64,000 nucleotides of DNA from Methylorubrum populi (GTDB taxonomy: Bacteria > Pseudomonadota > Alphaproteobacteria > Rhizobiales > Beijerinckiaceae). Position numbers and translations under genes: made by a program. The notes under the pieces are model-generated. The model made no database searches. It saw nothing but the letters and a program-made list of their open reading frames with translations, and was not told where the DNA came from. Location: positions 1,574,501 to 1,638,500 of the forward strand of contig NZ_AP014809.1 of NCBI RefSeq assembly GCF_002355515.1, in the 5' to 3' direction. How positions within the stretch are numbered: the stretch's first letter is position 1; each line of letters opens with the position of its first letter. Below, in pieces: positions 16,387 to 23,867 of the stretch.

Positions 16387-17137
16387 TCGCACGCGCACCC
16401 GCCTCGCGGCCGAACAGCCCCCAGGCCCAGCCATAGGCGAGCCCGATCACCGCCCAGAACACGAAGCCGATGGCGAGCGAGCGCGCGGCGAATTGCGCAG
16501 CCGCCGCCGGGGGCACCTGCGACGAGACCGTGTCGATCGCTTGCGGCGCGCCCGCCAGATGCGGCGCGACGATCAGGACGAGGCCGCCGAGGATCGTCAG
16601 CGGCACCCGCCGCACGGCGATCAGGTAGAGGCCGAGGCCGGTGGCGATCACCGTCATCAGCCACCAGGACTGGCGCAGCACGAGCGGCGCGGCGCCCATG
16701 CCGGGCAGTTCCGGCGGCAGGCCGATGGCGGGGGCGAGCGCCACCGCGAGGAAGCCGGCGATCCCGACGACGAGCCCGCCCTGCGGGGTCGGATCGCGGC
16801 GAAGCGCCAGCATCACCGCCGCGAGCAGCAGGGCGTAGCCGACGCCGCCGACCAGCGTGGCGAGCCCGGTGAAGGCCATGCGCTGCAGGCCCGGCGCGGG
16901 CTGCCACTCGTCCGCCTTGCCGTGGTCATGCCCACCCTCGCCGTGGGAATGGGCATGGGCCGGGACGATCAGCGAGGCGAAGGGGGCGGCGGGGGACGGC
17001 GCGAGGGCGGCATGCGCGCCCTCGTAGGTCTCCGCCTGAAGGATCAGCGGGGAGGTCAGCGCGAGCTGAAGGCCCGTCGCGACGACGGACGCGAGAAAGC
17101 CGGCGACGAGCGCCGCCGACAGCAACCGGGTGATCAT
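16379..17137 (-). CDS. cbtA: CbtA cobalt transporter membrane subunit
   Basis: 252 residues with several membrane helices: LLSAALVAGFLASVVATGLQ at the N-terminus, then ATLVGGVGYALLLAAVMLAL, VVGIAGFLAVALAPAIG, SWWLMTVIATGLGLYLIA, PLTILGGLVLIVAP and SLAIGFVFWAVIGLAYGWAW. Between helix 1 and 2 is a His-rich periplasmic loop, HAHSHGEGGHDHGKADEW, suited to Co(II) capture. GLPPELPGM is a CbtA signature. CbtAB are the predicted B12-regulated cobalt importers of proteobacteria. It lies 30 bp behind cbtB and ahead of DUF1636 and cobW. Confidence 0.9.
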   Translation of the reverse strand: MITRLLSAALVAGFLASVVATGLQLALTSPLILQAETYEGAHAALAPSPAAPFASLIVPAHAHSHGEGGHDHGKADEWQPAPGLQRMAFTGLATLVGGVGYALLLAAVMLALRRDPTPQGGLVVGIAGFLAVALAPAIGLPPELPGMGAAPLVLRQSWWLMTVIATGLGLYLIAVRRVPLTILGGLVLIVAPHLAGAPQAIDTVSSQVPPAAAAQFAARSLAIGFVFWAVIGLAYGWAWGLFGREAGARANA

Positions 17138-17167
17138 GGAACCGCTTTGAGCCGCTGGATGCGCGGA

Positions 17168-17347
17168 TCAGTGGCAGGGGAAGTTCTGCGCGTGGCGGAA
17201 GTCGTGCGCCGCGTTGTGCAGCACGGTGGCCGGGGCGAAGCCCGCCACGAAGACGAGACCGAGGCCGAGGAAGGCGGCGACGATGAGCGCGCGGGCGCCC
17301 TCGGCCGAGCGGGTGGTGGCCTGGGTCTGAAGGGTCGCAGTCGTCAT
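17168..17347 (-). CDS. cbtB: CbtB cobalt transporter small subunit
   Basis: 59 residues. A Thr/Gln-rich N-terminus is followed by one membrane helix (ALIVAAFLGLGLVFVAGFAP) and a histidine tail HNAAHDFRHAQNFPCH, the conserved CbtB C-terminal metal-binding end. It is the first gene after the cobalamin riboswitch, with the ATG at 17345-17347 about 55 bp from the aptamer end. It works with CbtA in cobalt import. The His-rich end and one-helix layout make the assignment firm despite its size. Confidence 0.88.
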   Translation of the reverse strand: MTTATLQTQATTRSAEGARALIVAAFLGLGLVFVAGFAPATVLHNAAHDFRHAQNFPCH

Positions 17348-17400
17348 CGGGTCACGGGCTCCGGCCGCCCCACCGGCGGCGTTCGAGGACAGAACGTTTC

Positions 17401-17580
17401 AGACGGCAGGTCTCCTGGCTCGCGGCTGGTATCGTGCCTGCCGCCTTCCCGGAACACCCGGTGGCTCGTGGCAGGAACTCGCCGCTCACAGTTGCGGGGG
17501 CAGCCGCGGAATCGGGACTTTCGAAAAAGCCTCTCACCGCATTCCCTTTTCACCCCGTCGCCGGGGCACCGTCACCCGCC
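17401..17580 (-). promoter_or_regulatory. Cobalamin riboswitch upstream of cbtBA-cob operon
   Basis: Read on the minus strand, the region contains in order GGTGCCCCGGCGACGGGGTG, AAAAGGGAATGCGGTGAGA, the core CCCCCGCAACTGTGAGCGG, GAG-TTCCTGCCACGAGCCAC, CGGGAAGGC, and the B12 box AGCCAGGAGACCTGCC (17404-17419). This order is the standard adenosylcobalamin aptamer. Orientation assigns it to cbtB and the genes behind it, not to cobU, which starts on the other strand at 17655. High B12 should lower expression of cobalt uptake and ring synthesis. The exact 5' end and the expression platform (17348-17400) are not resolved. Confidence 0.95.
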
Positions 17581-17654
17581 GCTTGTAACGCGGAGTCGGT
17601 GCCCATGCAAAGCGCCATTGCGTGAGGGCCTCAGCCCGGTGCAAACGGACGGCC

Positions 17655-18188
17655 ATGACGGAGGCTGCACCCGACCGGATGACGCTGGTGCTCGGCGGCG
17701 CGCGCTCGGGCAAAAGCGCCTTTGCCGAGCGGCTGATCGAGGCCTGCCCCGCCCCCTGGCTCTACATCGCCACGGCGCAGGCCTGGGACGACGAGATGCG
17801 CGTCCGCATCGGCGAACATCGCGCGCGCCGCTCGGAATCGTGGCGCACCCTCGACGTGCCGACGGCGCTGCCGGAGGCGGTGGCCGCCGCGACCGGGCCG
17901 GTGCTGGTCGATTGCCTCACGCTCTGGCTCACCAACCTGCTCCTGGCCGAGGCCGATCTCGACGCGGCCACCGAGGCGCTGGCGCGGGCCTGCGCCGCGG
18001 CGGCGGGCCCGCTGGTGCTGGTGGCCAACGAGGTCGGTCTCGGCATCGTGCCGGACAACGCGCTCGCCCGCCGGTTCCGCGATGCGGCCGGGCGGCTGCA
18101 CCAGCGGCTCGCCCGCGACGCCGACCGGGTCGTGCTCACCGTCGCCGGGCTGCCGCTGACGGTCAAACCCTCACGCGAGAATCCTTGA
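17655..18188 (+). CDS. cobU: Adenosylcobinamide kinase / adenosylcobinamide-phosphate guanylyltransferase
   Basis: 177 residues from ATG 17655. P-loop LVLGGARSGKSAFAERL at residues 10-26, YIATAQAWDDEMRVRIGEHRARR with the His that forms the GMP adduct, ending in a WRTLDVP strand, then VLVDCLTLWLTNLL and VVLVANEVGLGIVPDNALAR-type text, all CobU/CobP hallmarks. It activates adenosylcobinamide for nucleotide-loop assembly. It diverges from the riboswitch-led operon and is followed after one base by cobO, so the two form a separate transcript. No riboswitch is seen in its own orientation. Confidence 0.94.
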   Translation: MTEAAPDRMTLVLGGARSGKSAFAERLIEACPAPWLYIATAQAWDDEMRVRIGEHRARRSESWRTLDVPTALPEAVAAATGPVLVDCLTLWLTNLLLAEADLDAATEALARACAAAAGPLVLVANEVGLGIVPDNALARRFRDAAGRLHQRLARDADRVVLTVAGLPLTVKPSRENP

Positions 18189-18189
18189 G

Positions 18190-18792
18190 ATGAGCGAAGA
18201 CGATACGCGCCACCGCGAAAAGATGGCCAAGCGCAAGGCGGTGCAGGACGCCGAGGTCGCGTCCAAAAAGATCGAGAAGGGTCTGCTCATCGTCCATACC
18301 GGCCCCGGCAAGGGCAAGACGACCGCCGCCCTCGGCCTCGTGCTGCGCATGCTCGGGCGCGGGCACCGGGTCGGGGTGGTGCAGTTCATCAAGGGCGCCT
18401 GGGACACCGGCGAGGCCCGCGCCCTGAAGAGCTTCGGCGACCGGATCGCGTGGCACGCGCTCGGCGAGGGTTTCACCTGGGAGACCCAGGACAAGGCCCG
18501 CGACATCGCCGCCTGCCGCAACGCCTGGGAGACGGCGCGGGCGCTGATGGCGGACGCCAGCATCCGCCTGCTCGTCCTCGACGAGCTGAACATCGCCCTG
18601 CGCTACGACTATCTCGACCTCGACGCGGTCGTCGCCGAATTGCAGGCGCGCCGCCCCGACCTCCACGTCGTGGTGACCGGCCGCAACGCCAAGCCGGCCC
18701 TGATCGAGGCCGCCGACCTCGTCACCGAGATGGGCAGCGTGAAGCACCATTTTTCGGCGGGGGTGAAGGCGCAGGAGGGGATCGAGTTCTGA
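18190..18792 (+). CDS. cobO: Cob(I)yrinic acid a,c-diamide adenosyltransferase
   Basis: 200 residues. A charged N-terminal helix (EDDTRHREKMAKRKAVQDAE) precedes the P-loop IVHTGPGKGKTTAALGLVLR at about 36. VGVVQFIKGAWDTGE, GEGFTWETQDKARDIAACR and LLVLDELNIALRYDYLDLD are the usual BtuR/CobO/CobA motifs, and the C-terminus HHFSAGVKAQEGIEF is canonical. It adenosylates the reduced corrin. The cobU stop and cobO start are one base apart, indicating coupled translation. Length is standard. Confidence 0.95.
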   Translation: MSEDDTRHREKMAKRKAVQDAEVASKKIEKGLLIVHTGPGKGKTTAALGLVLRMLGRGHRVGVVQFIKGAWDTGEARALKSFGDRIAWHALGEGFTWETQDKARDIAACRNAWETARALMADASIRLLVLDELNIALRYDYLDLDAVVAELQARRPDLHVVVTGRNAKPALIEAADLVTEMGSVKHHFSAGVKAQEGIEF

Positions 18793-18919
18793 GGGTGCGT
18801 GTGGTCTCGTGAGACTGGGATGCCAACCCAATCAGATTGTCGCTGCGAAGGGCTGTGGAGGCTTCCCGTCCGGTTTCTGGACGGGCTGCACGGAAAGCCG
18901 GCGGCGACGGGACGAGAAG

Positions 18920-19558
18920 TTAGCGTGCCAAGCTCGTCCGCGCCAACAATACCCCGAAGAGAACCAGCATCCCACCGAACACCCGATCGATCCAGTGCCG
19001 CACGCGCAGGATGCGGCGTTTGACGCCCCCGGCGGAGAAGAAGAAGGCGACGAGCACGAACCAGACGATGTGCGCGGCCGAGATGAAGGCACCGTAGCCG
19101 ATCTGGATGCTGAGCGGCGTCGTTGGCTGGACGACCTGCATGAATAGGCTGACGATGAAGATCGTCGTCTTCGGGTTCAGCGCGTTGGTCAGGAACCCGA
19201 CCCGGATTGCCATCATGTCGGAGAGCGCTGCCACGGGAGCGTTCGGCTCGTCCTTTACCGGCTTCGCCCGCAGCATCCCGAAGCCCAGCCAAACGAGATA
19301 GGCCGCGCCGACAAGCTTCAGTGCGTTGAAGAGCCAGATCGACTGCTGGATCAGAAGGCCCACACCGAGGATCGTGTAGGCGACATGGACGAGGACGCCG
19401 CCGCCGATGCCGATCGCCGTCAGCAGTCCGGCCTGCCGCGAGAGCACGAGGCTGTTGCGCGTCACCATCGCGAAATCCGGGCCGGGACTGACGACGGCCA
19501 AGAGGGTGATGGTGACGACGGCGAGCAGTTCGGCCACAGATGCGCTCCAAGGGATCAT
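18920..19558 (-). CDS. LysE/RhtB-family amino-acid exporter
   Basis: 212 residues, about six membrane helices. The N-terminus AELLAVVTITLLAVVSPGPDFAMVTRNSL contains the family PGPDF motif; GVLVHVAYTILGVGLLI, LKLVGAAYLVWLGFGMLRAK and FLTNALNPKTTIFIVSLFMQ follow, with the conserved LNPK. Such proteins export amino acids or related metabolites. It diverges from a LysR-type regulator with a 76-bp intergenic region, the arrangement typical for exporter control by a LysR activator. GC is slightly lower than the flanking cob genes, so the pair may be a transferred cassette. The substrate is not readable. Confidence 0.9.
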   Translation of the reverse strand: MIPWSASVAELLAVVTITLLAVVSPGPDFAMVTRNSLVLSRQAGLLTAIGIGGGVLVHVAYTILGVGLLIQQSIWLFNALKLVGAAYLVWLGFGMLRAKPVKDEPNAPVAALSDMMAIRVGFLTNALNPKTTIFIVSLFMQVVQPTTPLSIQIGYGAFISAAHIVWFVLVAFFFSAGGVKRRILRVRHWIDRVFGGMLVLFGVLLARTSLAR

Positions 19559-19634
19559 CCTGGCTCACGCTAGACTTTTGGACATGGCTGGAAAAATGAT
19601 AAATGCTGACCGTGTTGGTGAGTTTGGCTGACAG

Positions 19635-20525
19635 ATGGGCGCCGGCCGCCTCCCGCCGCTGGCAGCGCTCCGCTGCTTCGAGGCGGCAGCACGTCTGGAG
19701 AGCTTCAGCCGTGCCGCCGACGCCCTGCACCTGACACACGGCGCGGTCAGCCGCGCGGTGCGCCTCATCGAGGCCGATTTCGGCGTCGCCCTGTTCGAGC
19801 GCCGCAGCCGCCGCGTCTACCTGACGGAGGAGGGGCGGCGTCTGGCGAAAGCCGTGCGCGACGGACTCGACCTCATCGCTACGGCGGCCGATGAGTTGCG
19901 GCATCAGGGCCGGGCAGGACCAGTCACGCTGTCCTGCGAGCCGACGCTTCTGATGCGCTGGCTCATCCCCCGTCTATCGACGCTCCACCGGGCGCATCCG
20001 GAGATCGACGTGCATCTGGTGGCGGCGGGTGGGCCGGTTACGTTCGGCGGCGGCATTGATCTGGCGATCCGGCGGTCGGACTTCCCTCTGGGGCCGGGCA
20101 TCCGGGCAGACGACCTCTTCGAGGAGCGCATGGGACCGATCTGCCGCGCCGACATGATTGACGACTTCTTCGACCGGAGCGGTCCGACGCCGACGCTGCG
20201 AGCCGATGCTAAGCTCCTGTATTCGCAGTCGCGCCCCGAAGCATGGGCGAACTGGAGCGGCAGCACCGGCGCAAAACTGCCCACCAGCGCAACTCGGAGG
20301 TTCGAGCACTTCTATCTCGCCCTGCAAGCCGCCGCCGCGGGCCTGGGGGTCGCGATCGGGTCATGGCACATGGCGCGCGATGACATCGCGAGCGGCGTGC
20401 TGGCCGCGCCCGCCGGTTTCACGACCGACGGGTCGCGCTACCTTCTCCTATCGTCCGAGGGGGCGCCGTCACGCGTCGCCCGGGCACGAGAGATGATCGG
20501 GTCCTGGATGGCCGGCATTGGCTGA
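19635..20525 (+). CDS. LysR-family transcriptional regulator (GcvA-like)
   Basis: 296 residues. The N-terminal winged helix is PPLAALRCFEAAARLESFSRAADALHLTHGAVSRAVRLIEADFGVALFERRSRRVYLTEEG, cited here by its start and end positions 8-68; the helix-turn-helix AADALHLTHGAVSRAVRLIE is clear. The effector domain starts at about 92 (GPVTLSCEPTLLMRWLIPRL) and includes IDLAIRRSDFPLGPG, a GcvA-like segment. It probably binds the 76-bp space to the divergent LysE-type exporter gene and controls it, and perhaps itself. The inducer is unknown. Confidence 0.9.
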   Translation: MGAGRLPPLAALRCFEAAARLESFSRAADALHLTHGAVSRAVRLIEADFGVALFERRSRRVYLTEEGRRLAKAVRDGLDLIATAADELRHQGRAGPVTLSCEPTLLMRWLIPRLSTLHRAHPEIDVHLVAAGGPVTFGGGIDLAIRRSDFPLGPGIRADDLFEERMGPICRADMIDDFFDRSGPTPTLRADAKLLYSQSRPEAWANWSGSTGAKLPTSATRRFEHFYLALQAAAAGLGVAIGSWHMARDDIASGVLAAPAGFTTDGSRYLLLSSEGAPSRVARAREMIGSWMAGIG

Positions 20526-20589
20526 TCCCGGATTCGATGCGTCCGGCCCGGTGCCGAAACGTCAGAAGGATCGAAAGCGGCTCCCTCAT

Positions 20590-20780
20590 ATGGTCGAGCC
20601 GATTGGGTTTGAACGCCGGGAGCCTGCCATTGGTATCCGCACGTCCGCCGACCTGACCGAGGCCTTGCAGGAAATCGACCGGCTGTGGGGCGCCCCCCGC
20701 GGGACCCGCCGGAAGGCGACAGGCTCGACGTGCTGGCCGCGCTCGCGGAGGCCTACGAGCGGGCGCATCATCCGGTGCCG
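20590..20780 (+). pseudogene. Frameshifted, truncated higA-type antitoxin remnant
   Basis: One frame gives IRTSADLTEALQEIDRLWGA then PRGT. After about two extra bases near 20708, a second frame continues PEGDRLDVLAALAEAYERAH then HPVP. Joined, this is the HigA/COG5499 N-terminal pattern (I-RTEADY-AAL-EIERLWGA-GTPEGDRLDVL--LVEAYE--H-PI). The Xre helix-turn-helix that should follow is absent, and no HigB toxin is visible next to it. So it is a decayed antitoxin fragment between the LysR regulator and the Fae homologue. The match is from memory of the family. Confidence 0.55.
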
Positions 20781-20882
20781 GGGAGCGCCCCCCGTCGGGA
20801 TCCCCCGCTTCGCCCGCGGCGGGATGGGGCGCTGGCAGGACGGCCGGGACGCGGCCCGAGCCGCGCCCCGTCTTCGAAAAAA

Positions 20883-21431
20883 TCAGTACTCGATGATGTC
20901 TTCGAGCGCGTAGTGCTTCACCGTCTTGCGGTTGGCGATCAGCTCGTCGATCGTCGGCTCGCCCTTCATGGCGCGGGCGATGGCGAGCTTCGTCGCCTCG
21001 TAGTTGGTGCGGTAGAGATCCTTGCGGTCGAGGTTCTCGTCCTTGCCGCAGCGCTCGTCGAGCCAGATCGTGATGATCATGCACAGCTCGTCGAGGCCGT
21101 CCTTCGGCAGGATGCCCTCGATCACGCAATCGACGGTGGCGTCGCCCGTGGCCGCCTGGACCACGCCGCCGAGCAGCTCGGCGTATTCGGCGGTGTGGAT
21201 CGTGACCTTGGTGGTCATGATCGTGGAGGGGCGCACGAGCTGGTTGAGGTCGCGCACCACGAACATGCGGGTGTGGCCCTGAACCTGCCCGAGCATGCCG
21301 GCGAAGGCGTGGCCCACGGGGCCGCGGGTGGAGCCGATCAGCACCTCCGGCATCGCGTCGGTGAACTGCCCCTCGGCGGCGAGCACCGTCGCCTCGCCGG
21401 TGCGAAACCAGATCTCGGACATGTCTGTCAT
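20883..21431 (-). CDS. Formaldehyde-activating-enzyme (Fae) homologue, catalytic His apparently replaced
   Basis: 182 residues. The Fae fold is indicated by the N-terminal strand GEATVLAAEGQF, EVLIGSTRGPVGHAFAGMLG (compare I-GPRGSPAETAF in Fae), PSTIMTTKVTI, GATVDCVIEGILP-type text, ELCMIITIWLD, and the signature NYEATKLAIARAMKGEPTI. Fae condenses formaldehyde with tetrahydromethanopterin in methylotrophs. In my alignment the His before the IIGPRG strand, the reported catalytic residue, corresponds to Met in DAMPEVLIG. It may therefore be a divergent paralogue with another role, for example formaldehyde or pterin binding. It stands alone: neighbours are unrelated and no other methylotrophy gene is near. 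The start could also be Met-4. Confidence 0.8.
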   Translation of the reverse strand: MTDMSEIWFRTGEATVLAAEGQFTDAMPEVLIGSTRGPVGHAFAGMLGQVQGHTRMFVVRDLNQLVRPSTIMTTKVTIHTAEYAELLGGVVQAATGDATVDCVIEGILPKDGLDELCMIITIWLDERCGKDENLDRKDLYRTNYEATKLAIARAMKGEPTIDELIANRKTVKHYALEDIIEY

Positions 21432-21656
21432 CCCTTAGGTGTCGTGTGACGTCGCGCCCGGCGGGCGGTCGGCGCGCAGACATCATCCCCGGCCCCGCGC
21501 GTCAATTACCTGCCGACGCTCGGCAGCCCCCCCGGCGGCGCGTGCGGGACCGGGCCGGCCGGACGTGCCGCCCGGGCGCCTCCCCTGGTCTGCGACCGGA
21601 AAATCGCCCATGAATCGCCCATGACAGGGTCGCGCGGAAGCGAAAGGACCGATTCG

Positions 21657-21914
21657 ATGAGCGAGCGCGGCCAGGGCGACAGACGGGGCGCGACGCGCGG
21701 CGAGCGGGCCGGACGCGACGCGGGCTGGACCCTCTCCGCCACGGCGGAGGGCGAGGGCGTGCGCCTGGAACTGGGTCTGCCCGACCTCGGCGGGCGCCCC
21801 GTCACCGCGGTGATCAGCCTCGACCGCGCCGAGGCGCGGGCCTTCGCCCGGGCGCTCCTGGCCGCGGCGGGCGACGCCACCGAGCGCACCTTCGTCGGCC
21901 CTCACGAGTCCTGA
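21657..21914 (+). CDS. Hypothetical 85-residue protein
   Basis: Starts ATG 21657 with AAAGGA 8 bp upstream as a ribosome site. It begins with an Arg/Gly-rich tail (SERGQGDRRGATRGERAGRD), then a small alpha/beta region GWTLSATAEGEGVRLELGLP and VTAVISLDRAEARAFARALLAAAG. No signal peptide, membrane segment or cysteines. I do not recognise the family. It stands alone, with the Fae homologue diverging on one side and the lipoprotein gene converging on the other. Confidence 0.55.
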   Translation: MSERGQGDRRGATRGERAGRDAGWTLSATAEGEGVRLELGLPDLGGRPVTAVISLDRAEARAFARALLAAAGDATERTFVGPHES

Positions 21915-21950
21915 GGCAGGAGCCCGGAGGAGGCCGGACCGCCGCTCGGA

Positions 21951-22397
21951 TCAGCGCTGCGTGCGCCGCCCGGGCAGGCGGGGCACCACCGTGCCGCGCG
22001 GCTCCACCGGCGCGTCGCAGGCGTAGGCGAACTCGGTCTGCAGGTCGCTGAACACGGTCTCGCCGGTGATCTTGCAATCCTCGCGCACGGTCTCGTCGAG
22101 ATAGGTGCGCGCCGCCGTGCGGAAGCGTGCGGCACGCGTTTCCGCAGGCGGACGCCCGGCCCCCACCTGACCGACATCGCAGCCCGTCACCTCGCGCAGG
22201 GCGTTCGAGACCACCAGAACCCGGCGGCGCTGGCGGTTGTCGTAGATCTCGTAGGGCTCGTTGCAGCCGATCGTGACGACCTGCGGCACCTGGGAGACGT
22301 AGGTCTGGGAGATGTAGCCGAAACCGGTACAGCCCGAGACGGATAGGCTGGCGCCCAGCGCGAGCGGGAGCGCGAGTCGCCGAACTGTCGTCGCCAT
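21951..22397 (-). CDS. Small secreted lipoprotein, hypothetical
   Basis: 148 residues from MATTVRRLALPLALGASLSV; the lipobox VSGC sits at about residue 22. After it, GFGYISQTYVSQVPQVVTIG leads to CNEPYEIYDNRQRRRVLVVSNALREVTGCDVG with several cysteines that may pair outside the membrane, then a C-terminal ACDAPVEPRGTVVPRLPGRR. An alternative Met lies four residues upstream (22409). Lipid anchoring in the periplasm is likely; the role is unknown. It converges with the 85-residue gene at 21914 and diverges from the alpha/beta hydrolase gene. Confidence 0.7.
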   Translation of the reverse strand: MATTVRRLALPLALGASLSVSGCTGFGYISQTYVSQVPQVVTIGCNEPYEIYDNRQRRRVLVVSNALREVTGCDVGQVGAGRPPAETRAARFRTAARTYLDETVREDCKITGETVFSDLQTEFAYACDAPVEPRGTVVPRLPGRRTQR

Positions 22398-22638
22398 CTG
22401 CCGCCTCATACGCGCGCCGATACCCGCCCGCGCGGGGCGGGAACCGGCGCATTGAAACAGTCCAGCTTGCCCGGTCAAGCTGTCGCGCGCGCGACAGCGC
22501 CCGAGTTCCTTCCGCCTCCTCTGGCGGTGGCGCGGCCGCCCGCGCCTGTGACGCGCCAGTGACGGGCACCGGGGAACGGGTGGGCGGGACCGCCGCGTTG
22601 CCGGACGGACGGCGTCGCGGGGAAGAGGGACGGGCGGC

Positions 22639-23523
22639 ATGGTGGAGATCCGGCACGACACGGTGACGGCCAACGGCGTGCAGCTGCACGTCGCCCGAGC
22701 GGGCGCGGGTCGGCCTCTGGTGCTCCTGCATGGCTGGCCGGAATTCTGGCTCACCTGGGAACCGGTGATGGCGCGGCTGGCCGACCGCTTCAGCCTGATC
22801 GCACCGGATCTGCGCGGCTTCGGTGCCAGCGAGAAGCCCGATCACGGCCCCTCCGACAGGGCCGGACCCGAGGTTCACGCCGCCGATATCGTCGGCCTTC
22901 TCGATGTCCTGGGCATCGGGCGCGTCGGCGTCGTCGGGCACGATGTCGGCGCCTTCATCGGGCAGGTTCTCGGCCGGGCGAACCCGGACCGGCTCACCGG
23001 GCTGTTCTTCTTCGACTGCCCCTATCCCGGCATCGGCCCGCGGCTGGCGCAGCCGGAGATGCTGGCCGAGATCTGGTACCAGTCCTTCCACCTCAAGCCG
23101 TTCGCGGCGCAGGTGGTCGGCGCCAGCCGCGAGAGCTGCCGCGCCTATATCGGCCACTTCCTGCACCACTGGGCCGGCGGCAATCCGGCCGCCTTCGACG
23201 ACGTGCTCGAAGCCTTCACCGACAACTTCCTCGCGCCGGGCAACCTGCAGGGCGGTTTCAACTGGTATCTGAGCCAGCAGGCGACCCGGCTCGCCATGCT
23301 GCGGGGCGAGGCCCCCGCCCTGCCGCCGATCCGCGTGCCGACGGGCATCCGCTGGGGCACGCAGGACCCGCTCTTCCCCTACGCCTGGACCGATCGCCTC
23401 GGCGAGACGTTCTCCGATCTCGATCTCGCGCCCTTCGCGGGGGCCGGGCACTTCCCACACCGGGAACGGCCGGACGCGGCGGCGCGGGCGATCGCGGACT
23501 TCTTCGAGCGGATCGGCGGCTGA
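22639..23523 (+). CDS. Alpha/beta hydrolase, epoxide hydrolase / haloacetate dehalogenase-like
   Basis: 294 residues, complete fold. The oxyanion-hole motif is LVLLHGWPEFWLTWEPVM (HGWPE at about 36), then LIAPDLRGFGASEKPD. The nucleophile elbow is VVGHDVGAFIGQ, so the nucleophile is Asp as in epoxide hydrolases and dehalogenases, not Ser. The cap domain follows, and GHFPHRERPD at the C-terminus carries the catalytic His. RxGAPDLRGFG-type surroundings and the GHDxG elbow are shared by both enzyme groups, so the substrate cannot be fixed. It is transcribed alone. Confidence 0.88.
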   Translation: MVEIRHDTVTANGVQLHVARAGAGRPLVLLHGWPEFWLTWEPVMARLADRFSLIAPDLRGFGASEKPDHGPSDRAGPEVHAADIVGLLDVLGIGRVGVVGHDVGAFIGQVLGRANPDRLTGLFFFDCPYPGIGPRLAQPEMLAEIWYQSFHLKPFAAQVVGASRESCRAYIGHFLHHWAGGNPAAFDDVLEAFTDNFLAPGNLQGGFNWYLSQQATRLAMLRGEAPALPPIRVPTGIRWGTQDPLFPYAWTDRLGETFSDLDLAPFAGAGHFPHRERPDAAARAIADFFERIGG

Positions 23524-23867
23524 CAGGTGCCCCGTGCGAGGCGGGCGGTCGCGGCGGCGCCATCGCACGAAACCGGCCGCACGTTCGAAGGCCCAAGATA
23601 ATCCTTCATTTTCGAACGGGGTCTGCGGGACCGATCTCGCCGGTCGCACGAGATAAACGGATCATTATTCCGTTGACCCGATGCGCTCGACACGGCGACA
23701 TTGAGGTGCGGTCCGGCCTCGACTGCATTCACCCGGAACAGCCTCCGAGCGGGACTGATCTCCGGCAGGAAGACGCGACGCCGGACGGCCCCAACCTCAC
23801 CGAATACGCCCTCCCGGAGCCCCTGCGACTCCGGACGACCTCGGCTGCCCATTCCGGAGCTTGTCCC
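23524..23867. other. Intergenic region with two inverted repeats, no gene seen
   Basis: GTTCGAAGG (23583-23591) pairs with CCTTC and CGAAC (23603-23617), giving a broken hairpin about 60 bp after the hydrolase stop. AACGGA (23656-23661) and TCCGTT (23669-23674) form a small palindrome in an AT-richer stretch upstream of the sulfurtransferase operon, possibly a promoter or operator region. An in-frame extension of the sulfurtransferase frame into this region lacks protein-like character and was not used. Confidence 0.35.

Noticed and set aside
17400..17655. Riboswitch controlling cobU on the plus strand
   Set aside because: The B12 box and CCGCAACTG core read correctly only on the minus strand.
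18793..18919. Possible terminator after cobO (GTCTC-GT-GAGAC)
   Set aside because: Only 5-bp arms, a two-base loop and no T tract; too weak to list.
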